A stretch of 36,407 nucleotides of DNA from Peptococcaceae bacterium (GCA_003509545.1 DOLC01000008.1:1-36407), one strand, 5' to 3'. Positions 25,829 through 33,377 are shown, counted from the first letter of the stretch. Notes: generated by a model not told the origin, from the letters alone. Numbers and translations: made by a program.

Positions 25829-27040
25829 ATGGCACTCATCGTACAGAAATACGGCGGTACGTCGGTGGACGGGCCGGAAAGGGTAAAGAACGTGGCCAGG
25901 CGGGTAGTGGAAACCAAACGGGCCGGCAACCAGGTGGTGGTAGTAGTGTCGGCCCCGGGGGATACCACCGACAATCTCATTGCCATGGCCAAGGAGATAA
26001 GCCCTAATCCGCCGGCGCGGGAGCTGGACATGCTTATGGCCACAGGGGAACAGATGTCCATTGCCCTTTTGGCCATGGCCATCCAAGAAGTGGGCGAGCC
26101 GGTGATTTCCCTCACCGGACCGCAGGTCGGCATTCTCACCGACGGCGTCCATACCAAGGCGCGGATCCTGGAGGTGAGCTGCGACCGCTTACGGCGGGAA
26201 CTAGACGCCGGCAAGATCGTAATTGTGGCGGGTTTTCAGGGCGTAACCTGCGACAATGAGATCACCACCCTGGGTCGGGGAGGTTCCGATACCACGGCGG
26301 TGGCTGTAGCCGCCGCTTTAAAGGCGGAAGTTTGTCAGATCTATACCGACGTAGACGGGGTTTACACCGCCGATCCGCGTGTTGTTCCCGGGGCGCGCAA
26401 GCTGGCCACCATATCCTATGATGAGATGTTGGAGCTGGCCAGTTTGGGCGCCCAGGTGCTGCAGCCCCGCGCGGTAGAGTTTGCGAAATTGCACGGGGTG
26501 GTGTTGGAAGTCCGCTCTAGCTTTAATTACCATGAAGGTACCCTGGTAAAAGAGGTGAACGATATGGAGAGACAAATGGTGGTGACCGGTGTGGCCGGTG
26601 ACCGGAATGTGGCCAGGATAGCTGTCTACGATGTGCCCGATCGCCCCGGTATTGCCAGGGCCCTGTTCGAAGCCCTGGCCCGGGAGAGCATTAACGTAGA
26701 TATGATCGTCCAGAGCGCCATGCGCGACGGGGTAAACGACATCGCCTTTACCGTGGCTAGGGACGATTTGGCCAGGGCCCTGGAGGTCACCCAGAAGACA
26801 AAGGAAGAGATCGGGGCCAGTGCCGTGGCCTACGATGACAAGGTGGCCAAGGTATCCATTGTCGGGGCGGGGATGATTACCAACCCCGGCGTGGCGGCGG
26901 GCATGTTCGCCTGCCTGGCCGAAGAAGGCATCAACATCCATATGATCAGTACGTCGGAGATTAAAGTTTCCTGTATTATCGATGAGGAACATCTCGCCAG
27001 GGCCATGCGAGCTTTGCACAAGTGGTTCGGACTGGACTAA
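25829..27040 (+). CDS. lysC: Aspartate kinase with tandem ACT domains
   Basis: Phosphorylates aspartate, the first step towards lysine, threonine and methionine. The 403-residue protein has KYGGTSV at its N-terminus, MATGEQMS, GRGGSDTTAVA and the YTDVDGVYTADPR segment, followed by two ACT domains (about 265-400: YDVPDRPGIARALFEAL and VGAGMITNPGVAAGMF). It is the last gene of the threonine operon and is followed by a terminator. In some relatives an internal start yields a separate regulatory subunit; I did not identify one here. Confidence 0.96.
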   Translation: MALIVQKYGGTSVDGPERVKNVARRVVETKRAGNQVVVVVSAPGDTTDNLIAMAKEISPNPPARELDMLMATGEQMSIALLAMAIQEVGEPVISLTGPQVGILTDGVHTKARILEVSCDRLRRELDAGKIVIVAGFQGVTCDNEITTLGRGGSDTTAVAVAAALKAEVCQIYTDVDGVYTADPRVVPGARKLATISYDEMLELASLGAQVLQPRAVEFAKLHGVVLEVRSSFNYHEGTLVKEVNDMERQMVVTGVAGDRNVARIAVYDVPDRPGIARALFEALARESINVDMIVQSAMRDGVNDIAFTVARDDLARALEVTQKTKEEIGASAVAYDDKVAKVSIVGAGMITNPGVAAGMFACLAEEGINIHMISTSEIKVSCIIDEEHLARAMRALHKWFGLD

Positions 27041-27077
27041 ACCGGGAGGTAATAGCCGGTAAGCTCCAACAATAACG

Positions 27078-27113
27078 AACCCGGGGTTCTTTCAATTGCC
27101 CCGGGTTTGCGCT
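27078..27113 (+). terminator. Intrinsic terminator after lysC
   Basis: AACCCGGGG (27078-27086) pairs with CCCCGGGTT (27099-27107), followed by a T-rich tract. The second arm lies within the last codons of the convergent gene at 27092-27532; the opposite strand has no long T run after the stem, so it acts mainly for lysC. Confidence 0.85.
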
Positions 27114-27532
27114 TTTTCCGAAGGAAGCTGGTCCCCAGGAGATGGCCACATGTGATTGCGTGAACGAATATTGCGCTTGAATTCTATTAGAATATCCAAT
27201 ATCTCATGTAAGAAGGGACTCCCAAAGGTAGACATTAACCCCACGGCAATCATGTTAAGCAGAAGATACAGGCCGGGGTAGGATACCTTTATACCGGCAA
27301 AGGCAGCGCCCACTCCTAGGAGGCTCAAAACGTCAACGGCTGTCATACCTGCCAGGAGGGCGGAAACGATGGCATTGACTACCAAGACGCGAAGCTGCCG
27401 CCTTTTTTCCAGCACCGGGTCGTCCAGCTTCTGTCCCAGCCATGGCCAGCGGCCTTTTAGCTGTTCCACTATTCCCTGGGAGGCGGCGAAGATGGCCCCG
27501 AGGATCCCCAGGAGTTGGCCCAGATCGTCCAC
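27092..27532 (-). CDS. Small membrane protein of unknown function
   Basis: A 146-residue protein starting at GTG (complement of 27530-27532), with GGGGGTG upstream. It has hydrophobic segments at about 4-22, 48-81 (probably two passes) and 86-104, a short charged stretch at 25-47 and a basic C-terminus. I do not recognise the family; size and layout recall holin-like or small structural membrane proteins, but this is weak. It is the only gene on this strand between lysC and the cobalt operon, convergent with lysC and divergent from the cobalamin riboswitch. Its open frame and clear membrane pattern make it probably real. Confidence 0.6.
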   Translation of the reverse strand: MDDLGQLLGILGAIFAASQGIVEQLKGRWPWLGQKLDDPVLEKRRQLRVLVVNAIVSALLAGMTAVDVLSLLGVGAAFAGIKVSYPGLYLLLNMIAVGLMSTFGSPFLHEILDILIEFKRNIRSRNHMWPSPGDQLPSEKAQTRGN

Positions 27533-27594
27533 GGCGGTTCACCCCCGACTGCAAAAATATGCTTTATAATCAGGATATTGCTGCGGCCGGGCCC

Positions 27595-27623
27595 TTGCTA
27601 CTCGGAAGAGGTTCCGGTATAAT
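27595..27623 (+). promoter_or_regulatory. Sigma-A-type promoter of the cbi operon
   Basis: TTGCTA (27595-27600) and a perfect TATAAT (27618-27623) are spaced 17 bp apart. Transcription would begin near 27630, about 20 bases before the cobalamin riboswitch. Confidence 0.85.
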
Positions 27624-27650
27624 AAAACCATCCACAACTTATCTTGAAGA

Positions 27651-27816
27651 GGGAGCGAGTTAAGCCGCCCGAGGGCGGCGTGGGGAAGTCAGTGCAATTC
27701 TGACGCGGTCCCGCCACTGTGACAGGGAGCGAGCCCACAAAATACAAGCCACTGGGCGTCAGCCTGGGAAGGCGTGGGCAAGCGAGGAACTGGAGCCAGG
27801 AGACCCGCTCGTTCCC
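27651..27816 (+). promoter_or_regulatory. Cobalamin (AdoCbl-type) riboswitch
   Basis: P1 is formed by GGGAGCGAG (27651-27659) and CTCGTTCCC (27808-27816). The conserved core is visible: GGGAAGTCAGTGCAATTC, GACGCGGTCCCGCCACTGTGA, the B12 box AAGCCACTG and GAGCCAGGAGACC. It precedes genes for a cobalt ECF transporter, a standard target: abundant cobalamin should shut off cobalt uptake. Confidence 0.96.
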
Positions 27817-28095
27817 CGTGGTGCCATATCCCTACGGCGGATAGGGGGTGGTGCGTTTGGGCTACCTTCCGTGACCATGTAGGGCAGAAGGTTTTAATTT
27901 TATATGGGTGGAGAGCTCTTAGGGCTTCCTTTGTCCGGTGGTAAAGGCGTGTGTCCGAAAATTCCCCGCCGGAGGTCTCCCGCCCCCCGACCAATTATCC
28001 GGGAAGACAGCAGGTCTCCGGCAGGCCGTAGCAAGTATTCTTCCCGGGAGATCGGGCAGAATAGGTCTGCCAAAGTTTTCTAAAGGAGGAAGTCT
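27817..28095 (+). other. Long leader between cobalamin aptamer and cbiM
   Basis: About 280 nt without a credible gene but with several hairpins. ATCCCTA/TAGGGGGT lies near 27828-27848. ACCTTC (27864-27869) with GAAGGT (27887-27892), followed by TTTTAATTTTAT, is a possible riboswitch-controlled terminator. CCGGGAAGA (27999-28007) pairs perfectly with TCTTCCCGG (28039-28047), and GGCAGA (28055-28060) with TCTGCC (28066-28071), just before the cbiM ribosome site AAAGGAGGAAG. The second half exceeds what a cobalamin expression platform needs. Confidence 0.55.
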
Positions 28096-28839
28096 ATGTA
28101 CCGGCGCCTGTTTCAGCTAGCTATACCGGCAATGTATGTCATAGTAGTTTCCCTGAGCCTGCCGCGCCCGGCCTACGCCATGCATATCATGGAAGGGTTT
28201 TTACCCCTCGAGTGGGCCGGTCTTTGGTTCCTGATGGTGATACCCTTCTGGGTGGCCGGATTGCTTGCCGTCAAGGCTAAAGTGGAGGGAAATCCCTCCT
28301 TGAAACTGCTCCTCGGCCTGGCCGGGGCCTTCGCCTTTGTGCTTTCGGCCCTGAAGCTCCCTTCGGTCACGGGGAGCTGTTCCCATCCCACAGGGGTAGG
28401 TCTGGGCGCCATCCTCTTCGGTCCGGCAGTAATGAGCCTCCTCGGAGCCATTGTACTGCTATTTCAAGCTCTGCTCCTGGCCCACGGGGGCCTTACCACC
28501 CTGGGAGCCAATGCCTTTTCCATGGCAGTGGTCGGTCCCCTGGTATCTTATGGTATTTACAGATTCCTGCGCAAGGGCAAGGCCCCCCTGTGGCTGGCGA
28601 CCTTCCTGGCCGCAGCCCTGGGCAACCTGTCGACGTATGTTACTACGGCCTTCCAACTGGCCCTAGCCTTCCCGGCTGAACAAGGGGGAATTAGTGCTTC
28701 TTTAGTAAAGTTTATGGCGGTTTTTGCCGTAACCCAGGTACCCCTGGCCGTGATAGAGGGGTTGTTGACGGTTGCGGTGTTTAACTTCCTGGTCGCCTAT
28801 AACAAGGAAGAACTAAAAGATCTGGCCGTCCTCAGCTGA
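28096..28839 (+). CDS. cbiM: Cobalt ECF transporter substrate-binding subunit CbiM
   Basis: Membrane S-component that captures Co2+. The 247-residue precursor has a signal peptide ending AYA (about residue 28), so the mature protein begins MHIMEGFLP, whose N-terminal amine and His2 bind the metal in this family. Several membrane helices follow, with the SVTGSCSHPTGVGLGAILFGP and LLLAHGGLTTLGANAFSMAVVGP segments typical of CbiM. AAAGGAGG precedes the ATG. It is the first gene of cbiMNQO under the cobalamin riboswitch. Confidence 0.97.
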   Translation: MYRRLFQLAIPAMYVIVVSLSLPRPAYAMHIMEGFLPLEWAGLWFLMVIPFWVAGLLAVKAKVEGNPSLKLLLGLAGAFAFVLSALKLPSVTGSCSHPTGVGLGAILFGPAVMSLLGAIVLLFQALLLAHGGLTTLGANAFSMAVVGPLVSYGIYRFLRKGKAPLWLATFLAAALGNLSTYVTTAFQLALAFPAEQGGISASLVKFMAVFAVTQVPLAVIEGLLTVAVFNFLVAYNKEELKDLAVLS

Positions 28840-28856
28840 GAAAGGGGGGAAAGCGG

Positions 28857-29135
28857 TTGTCTACAACCTACAAGAACCTCATTCTCCTCCTCTTTGCTTT
28901 GGCGCTAATATTAACCCCCTTTATTGTACAGCAAGGGGCCGACTTCGCCGGAGCCGACGAGAAAGCCCAGGAAATAATAGGTGAGGTCCGGCCTGATTAC
29001 GAGCCCTGGTTTTCCTCTCTGTGGGAACCTCCTAGCGGCGAGGTGGAGAGCCTGCTCTTTGCCGTGCAGGCGGCGTTGGGCGGCGTTTTCCTTGGGTATT
29101 ATTTTGGTTATCAGAAGGGCAAGGTTGCAGGGTAG
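28857..29135 (+). CDS. cbiN: Cobalt transport protein CbiN
   Basis: Small accessory subunit of the cobalt ECF transporter, required for metal loading of CbiM. The 92-residue protein has two membrane helices (about 5-24 and 66-86) flanking an extracellular loop with the typical GADEKAQEII and YEPWF segments. The start is TTG 28857, preceded by AAGGGGGG. Its stop codon TAG (29133-29135) lies inside the first bases of a structured repeat, so the repeat may have set the C-terminus. Confidence 0.94.
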   Translation: MSTTYKNLILLLFALALILTPFIVQQGADFAGADEKAQEIIGEVRPDYEPWFSSLWEPPSGEVESLLFAVQAALGGVFLGYYFGYQKGKVAG

Positions 29136-29430
29136 ATGTCCATGCCGCCTGTGCGGCACCACCAGAAGGATGAAAACAGCGGGCCGGCATTCCTCCCGAG
29201 CGAGCGATTCGGTCCGAGCGGATGAGCAGCCTTGGCGAAGCCGAGGAGGGAGGGCGGGGCCGAGGACAGGAAGTCCGACGCCGGCCTCTGAAGAGAGGAT
29301 GCTGAATAGGCCGGAAACCCCGCCCGAGCCCGAGGCTTAAGCGGTAGGCTGCTCCGCGAGGACCACTTAGCGAGCGAAAACAATGCCGGCCTGGAGAAAA
29401 GTAATTTTCGGGTTAGAAAATCAAGGGGTA
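29130..29430 (+). ncRNA. Structured repeat, copy B, with ~185-nt insert, between cbiN and cbiQ
   Basis: Flanks match copy A at 163-275: GGGTAGA start, first stem TGTCC/GGATG, hairpin TGCCGC/GCGGCA, stem GGCCGGCAT (29182-29190) with ATGCCGGCC (29383-29391), and hairpin GAAAA/TTTTC near 29396-29409. The apical loop, 7-13 nt in copy A, here holds about 185 nt with four nested stems: GGTCC 29211-29215 with GGACC 29360-29364; GAGCAGCC 29224-29231 with GGCTGCTC 29347-29354; GGGCGGG 29252-29258 with CCCGCCC 29319-29325; GCCGGCC 29280-29286 with GGCCGG 29309-29314. I do not recognise the family. It splits an otherwise compact transporter operon. Confidence 0.65.
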
Positions 29431-29499
29431 AAGCCGCGGCAAGCGGCTTATACCAGCAGGTAAGTTCTTCCCTTAGACAGGCGGGAAAGCTACTTGAGT

Positions 29500-30306
29500 A
29501 TGAACGGCATAGAAAAGTACGCTTATGGCAACAGGTGGCGGCGGGTTCACCCGGCAGAAAAGGTGGCCTTCGCCTTGGGCACCCTGGTGCTGGTCTTGCA
29601 CACCGGATGCCCGTGGATGTCCCTGGCCGTATTCTGCCTAATGTCGGGGCTATTGGTCGGCTTAGGGGGTGTCTCCTGGAGATTCTACCTTCGTCTGCTC
29701 CTGATACCCTTTGCCTTCCTAGCGGCCGCCGTTATAGCCCTGGCCCTTGCCATCACCTGGGAGGAATCAGGGACGGTTCTGTACGGCCTACGAGTAGGGA
29801 ATCTTATCATTGGAATAACCGAGTACGGTGTCGCCGAAGGGGCCGGGCTCCTGTTACGGGCCCTCTCCGGCGTCTCTTGCCTCTATTTCTTGGCCCTCAC
29901 TACCCCCATAGCGGAAATTCTGCAGGTGTTTCGCCGGATGGGGTTGCCGCCCCTTTTGGCGGAACTTATGGCCCTGGTCTATCGCTTTACCTTTGTTTTG
30001 TGGGATACGGCTTCAAGCATGTACGTATCCCAGGCTTCCCGGCTGGGATACAGCTCGTGGTGCAGATCCCTCTCGTCGCTGGGCCAATTGGTGGCCAATC
30101 TATTTCTGAAAAGCCTTCAGAGGTCACAAATGCTCAATGCCGCCCTCTTGGCGCGGGGATTCGACGGTGAGTTTAGGGTGTTGGAGCCCGCCTACCGCCT
30201 CTCCAAAGGCCGCATATTCCTTATCGTTCTCTGGCTGGTGTTCCTGGCAGCCCTGGACTGGTACGGCGGAGGTGGAGGAGTTGGAAGCTATTTTGGCCGC
30301 CTGTGA
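29500..30306 (+). CDS. cbiQ: Cobalt ECF transporter transmembrane subunit CbiQ
   Basis: Energy-coupling T-component linking CbiM to the ATPase. Starting at ATG 29500 it has 268 residues (TTG 29494 would add two), about five to six membrane helices, and the coupling motif region SLGQLVANLFLKSLQRSQMLNAALLARGF, containing the Ala-X-X-Ala-Arg-Gly-type motif. It lies 364 bp after cbiN because of the structured repeat, and its end overlaps cbiO by 26 bp. Confidence 0.95.
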   Translation: MNGIEKYAYGNRWRRVHPAEKVAFALGTLVLVLHTGCPWMSLAVFCLMSGLLVGLGGVSWRFYLRLLLIPFAFLAAAVIALALAITWEESGTVLYGLRVGNLIIGITEYGVAEGAGLLLRALSGVSCLYFLALTTPIAEILQVFRRMGLPPLLAELMALVYRFTFVLWDTASSMYVSQASRLGYSSWCRSLSSLGQLVANLFLKSLQRSQMLNAALLARGFDGEFRVLEPAYRLSKGRIFLIVLWLVFLAALDWYGGGGGVGSYFGRL

Positions 30307-31150
30307 TCTCGAGTTTACGTACCCCGACGGAACCTTGGCTCTGCGGGGCCTTTCTCTAGAGATAGAGCGGGGGGAGAAGGTAGCCGTCTTGGGTCCCAAC
30401 GGGGCGGGCAAGTCCACCCTTTTCCTGCATTTTAACGGTATTTTTCGCCCCCGGCGGGGGAAGATTTTGTGGCAAGGGCGGGAGGTTCGGTATGACCGGT
30501 CCTTCCTGGCCGCTTTGCGCCAGAAGGTAGGAATCGTTTTCCAGGACCCTGATTCCCAACTTTTTGCGGCCAGCGTGTTCCAGGAGGTCTCCTTTGGTCC
30601 CCTGAATATGGGATTGCCCAGGGAGGAAGCGAAGCGGCGGGTTGAGAGGGCCTTAGCCGTCACCGGTATAGAGGACCTCAAAGATAAGCCCACCCATTTC
30701 CTGAGCTACGGACAGAAAAAGAGGGTCTGTATCGCCGCCGTTCTGGCCATGGACCCGGAGGTTCTGGTCCTGGATGAGCCCACGGCTTCCCTGGATCCTT
30801 TGCTTAGCGAGCAGATTACAGGTCTGATGGAGGAAATTAATCGGGTGGGGAAGACGGTGGTCATTTCCACCCACGATGTAGACCTGGCCTATTCCTGGGC
30901 CGACCGGATTTTCGTCATGAAGGGGGGGCAATTGCTGGCAGGAGGACGGCCGGAAGAGGTATTTCTCCAGCCCCAAGTGGTCCGGCAGGCCGGGTTGACC
31001 CTGCCCTGGATACTGGAGGTCTACCTCGAGCTCCGGCGGAGAGGGTGGTCCTTGGGGCCCAGGCCGCCCCGCCGTAAAGAAGATCTTTGGGCCTGCCTTC
31101 CCTCGGCTTCCCAAGCCTTCGGCCAGTTGTTCAGACCGGCCAACGGGTAG
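30281..31150 (+). CDS. cbiO: Cobalt ECF transporter ATP-binding subunit CbiO
   Basis: ABC ATPase powering cobalt uptake. I place the start at TTG 30281 (289 aa, MEAILAACDLEFTYPDG), with GGAGGT seven bases upstream; an in-frame ATG at 30137 lies deep inside cbiQ. Walker A is GPNGAGKST (38-46), the signature reads LSYGQKKRV, and Walker B VLVLDEPTASLDP. The C-terminal ~45 residues (EVYLELRRRGW onwards) are the ECF-type extension. It is the last gene of the cobalt operon. Confidence 0.95.
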   Translation: MEAILAACDLEFTYPDGTLALRGLSLEIERGEKVAVLGPNGAGKSTLFLHFNGIFRPRRGKILWQGREVRYDRSFLAALRQKVGIVFQDPDSQLFAASVFQEVSFGPLNMGLPREEAKRRVERALAVTGIEDLKDKPTHFLSYGQKKRVCIAAVLAMDPEVLVLDEPTASLDPLLSEQITGLMEEINRVGKTVVISTHDVDLAYSWADRIFVMKGGQLLAGGRPEEVFLQPQVVRQAGLTLPWILEVYLELRRRGWSLGPRPPRRKEDLWACLPSASQAFGQLFRPANG

Positions 31151-31159
31151 TGCTATAAT
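31148..31159 (+). promoter_or_regulatory. Extended -10 promoter before DUF3343 gene
   Basis: TGCTATAAT (31151-31159) is an extended -10 element with a perfect TATAAT; no good -35 is present (TTCAGA at 31131-31136 is 17 bp upstream). It overlaps the cbiO stop region. Confidence 0.5.
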
Positions 31160-31179
31160 ATATTAGCGGGGGTGTTAAG

Positions 31180-31464
31180 GTGGGCCGCGAGGTTACCCTT
31201 TTTACTTTTCCCTCAACTTATTACGCCTTGAGTGCGGAGAGGGCTTTAAAGGAAGCGGGTTTACAGGGCCAGTTAATACCCATGCCCCGAGAGCTCAGCT
31301 CCTTATGCGGGCTGGCCCTCGAAATAGACACGGCGGAAGAAGAAAAAGTCCTGCCTGTGCTCAGGTCTTCCGTAAAGATAGAAAAAAAAGTAAGGGCTAT
31401 CAAATCCAGGGGATTGGTACAAGAAATTGTGGAAGTGCAGGAGCTGGGTTCCCCCGCCCAGTAG
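31180..31464 (+). CDS. DUF3343 family protein
   Basis: A 94-residue protein starting at GTG 31180 with a GGGGGT run upstream. It begins with a short beta-alpha segment (VTLFTFPSTYYALSAERALKEAG), typical of DUF3343 (putative Se/S carrier-like) proteins, which have a conserved CG pair; here LCG at about 47-49 sits in SSLCGLALEI. Function is unproven; members lie near selenium or sulfur genes in some genomes, which is not seen here. It ends one base before the convergent mqnC stop. Confidence 0.8.
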   Translation: MGREVTLFTFPSTYYALSAERALKEAGLQGQLIPMPRELSSLCGLALEIDTAEEEKVLPVLRSSVKIEKKVRAIKSRGLVQEIVEVQELGSPAQ

Positions 31465-31465
31465 A

Positions 31466-32524
31466 TCAGAAATACCGCAGAATGTTATATACGTTGTCCC
31501 TCTGAGCCGGCCGGAAGCCGGCGTTTTTAATCACCCGGATAATTTCCCCTTGGGAGCAACGGTGATGGGCCCCTGCGGCCCTCACCACGTTTTCTTCCAA
31601 CATAGTGGAGCCGAAGTCATTGGCGCCGAAGGACAAGGCGATTTGCGCTACCTTGGGTCCCTGGGTCACCCAGGAAACTTGGATATTGGGCACATTGTCG
31701 AGGTAGATCCGGCTTACAGCTAGGGTGCGGAGGTAGTCCACGGCCGTAGGTTCTGTACCTCCCAAAGCGGTGTTTCCGGGCTGGTAAGTCCAGGGAATAA
31801 AGGCGGTAAAGCCCCCGGTCTTATCCTGTAACGAGCGAATGGCTTCTAGGTGGGCTATGCGGTCGGCCAGAGTATCCCGGCTCCCGAACATCATGGTGGC
31901 CGTGGTCTTAAGGCCTAACCGGTGGGCCGTAGCCATGACCTCCAGCCACCTGTCGGTCCTGGTCTTGCGGGGGCTTATTACCTGGCGCACACGGTCGACC
32001 AGGATCTCTGCTCCACCTCCCGGCAGGGAATCCAAGCCGCTGGCTATCAGCCGGCGCAAGACTTCCTCTATGCTTAAGCCGCTCTTCTCGGCCAGGTAAT
32101 CTATCTCCACCGGTGAGAGGGAGTGGAGTTTTATGGGATAGCGTTCTTTAATGCTCCTAAAGAGGTCTTCAAAATACGAAAGGGATAGCTCAGGGTGGAG
32201 ACCGCCTTGCATTAGGATTTGCGTCCCGCCTGCAGCTATTGTTTCTTCAATTTTGGAAAAAATTTCTTCTCGGCTTAAGAAATAACCTTCCGGGTGGCCC
32301 GGCGGGCGGTAGAAGGCGCAAAAGCGACAGCCACAGGTGCATATATTGGTGTAATTAATATTTCTATCGACCACAAAGGTTACGGTACCCTCAGGGTGAA
32401 GGCGCCGGCGGACTGTATCGGCCAGGTAGCCCAGGAGCAGGAGGTCGGCAGAACACAACAGTGCCAAACCTTCTTCTGGAGATAACCGTTCGCCCGCCAG
32501 GACCTTAGCGGCTATTCTTTCCAT
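31466..32524 (-). CDS. mqnC: Cyclic dehypoxanthinyl futalosine synthase
   Basis: Radical SAM enzyme that cyclises dehypoxanthine futalosine in the futalosine route to menaquinone. Starting at ATG (complement of 32522-32524, 352 aa), it shows the cluster motif NICTCGCRFCAFYR with Cys62, Cys66 and Cys69, the QGGLHPEL and SLPGGGAEI segments shared with MqnE, and a typical C-terminus ending YNILRYF. GTGGAGGG precedes the start; the frame is open for 20 more codons upstream but those belong to mqnA. It overlaps mqnA by 20 bp. A + strand terminator lies inside its 3' end. Confidence 0.95.
   Translation of the reverse strand: MERIAAKVLAGERLSPEEGLALLCSADLLLLGYLADTVRRRLHPEGTVTFVVDRNINYTNICTCGCRFCAFYRPPGHPEGYFLSREEIFSKIEETIAAGGTQILMQGGLHPELSLSYFEDLFRSIKERYPIKLHSLSPVEIDYLAEKSGLSIEEVLRRLIASGLDSLPGGGAEILVDRVRQVISPRKTRTDRWLEVMATAHRLGLKTTATMMFGSRDTLADRIAHLEAIRSLQDKTGGFTAFIPWTYQPGNTALGGTEPTAVDYLRTLAVSRIYLDNVPNIQVSWVTQGPKVAQIALSFGANDFGSTMLEENVVRAAGAHHRCSQGEIIRVIKNAGFRPAQRDNVYNILRYF
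31506..31528 (+). terminator. Intrinsic terminator of DUF3343 transcript inside mqnC
   Basis: GCCGGC (31506-31511), loop CGGAA, GCCGGC (31517-31522), then G and five T residues (31524-31528). It reads on the + strand about 40 bp past the DUF3343 stop and lies within the coding end of mqnC. Confidence 0.6.
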
Positions 32525-33353
32525 CTTCAGCCCTCCACAATTTGACCTTAGGCGGGGCCGGGAGCAATCCCTGCTGGTAGGCATATTGATAAAAAGTCTG
32601 CAGTCCCTTCAGGTGTTTGGGTGTTAAGTCGTACTGGAGGTGGTGGAAATAGTCTATAAGATCGGGAAGGGCCAATCCCGTAAGGGATGAGGCCCGGGAG
32701 GCCAGCAAGGACAGGTGCTGCCTCCCCCATTCCTTGGCGGCCATTAGCCCCTGCCAAATTTCTTTTAAAAGGTCGGCAGAATTTCGGGCGAAGTTTTCCT
32801 GCACCACCACCAGGGCGAAGACCATGTGTTGGCCGGTAAACCGCTGCCACTCCCGGCCCAAATCGTACACGTACAGCTCCTCCCGGCGGCTAACTTGCAA
32901 CAAGGCCTCATCCCCGATAACGAGGGTGGCTTCCGGCTCCGACCACCAGGGGGAAGTTCCGGGCGGCCGGGTAAAGAAGTTTACCCGGATTTTGTAGAAC
33001 CTTTCCAGCAGCACCAACAGCAAAGCTGTACTGGTGGCCGAATAAGGTGTAAGGGAAACCCGCTTGCCCCCGAGTTCGACCAGGGGCACTTTACTAAGGA
33101 GGGCTACACTTTTTACCGGGCCCCAAGAAGAAATGGAAAGGTCGGGGAGTATTAGCCACCGGTCACCCTGCTCGGCATAAGCAAAGGAGGATACGACGCC
33201 GATTTCTATACGCCCCTCCGTCAAAGCCCGGTTCAACTCGCTGGGGTGTCCACAAACCACTTGCCCCGGAATCTTTACCAGACCTTCTTCCAGTGCATAG
33301 AAAATAGGCAGGCAATTAATATAGCCGATCCTGCCTATGCGCGGCTGGCTCAT
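32505..33353 (-). CDS. mqnA: Chorismate dehydratase
   Basis: First enzyme of the futalosine menaquinone pathway, converting chorismate to 3-enolpyruvylbenzoate. The 282-residue protein has the periplasmic-binding-like fold of MqnA, with GRIGYINCLPIFYALEEG at the start, LVIGDEALL, and the FALVVVQE segment. No signal peptide, so cytoplasmic. It lies 24 bp after mqnE and overlaps mqnC. It draws on chorismate, the product of the shikimate pathway partly encoded at the left of this window. Confidence 0.94.
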   Translation of the reverse strand: MSQPRIGRIGYINCLPIFYALEEGLVKIPGQVVCGHPSELNRALTEGRIEIGVVSSFAYAEQGDRWLILPDLSISSWGPVKSVALLSKVPLVELGGKRVSLTPYSATSTALLLVLLERFYKIRVNFFTRPPGTSPWWSEPEATLVIGDEALLQVSRREELYVYDLGREWQRFTGQHMVFALVVVQENFARNSADLLKEIWQGLMAAKEWGRQHLSLLASRASSLTGLALPDLIDYFHHLQYDLTPKHLKGLQTFYQYAYQQGLLPAPPKVKLWRAEDGKNSR

Positions 33354-33377
33354 CCGGTTCCACTCCCGGGATCAGTC

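Noticed and set aside
27990..28075. NiCo (czcD-type) riboswitch before cbiM
   Set aside because: A few GGCAG-like motifs occur, but the four-way junction with its regular spacing could not be built.
28981..29340. 119-residue open frame across the end of cbiN and the structured repeat
   Set aside because: It overlaps cbiN in another frame, is rich in Arg, Pro and Gly, and follows the stems of the repeat; it looks like a chance frame in GC-rich structured DNA.
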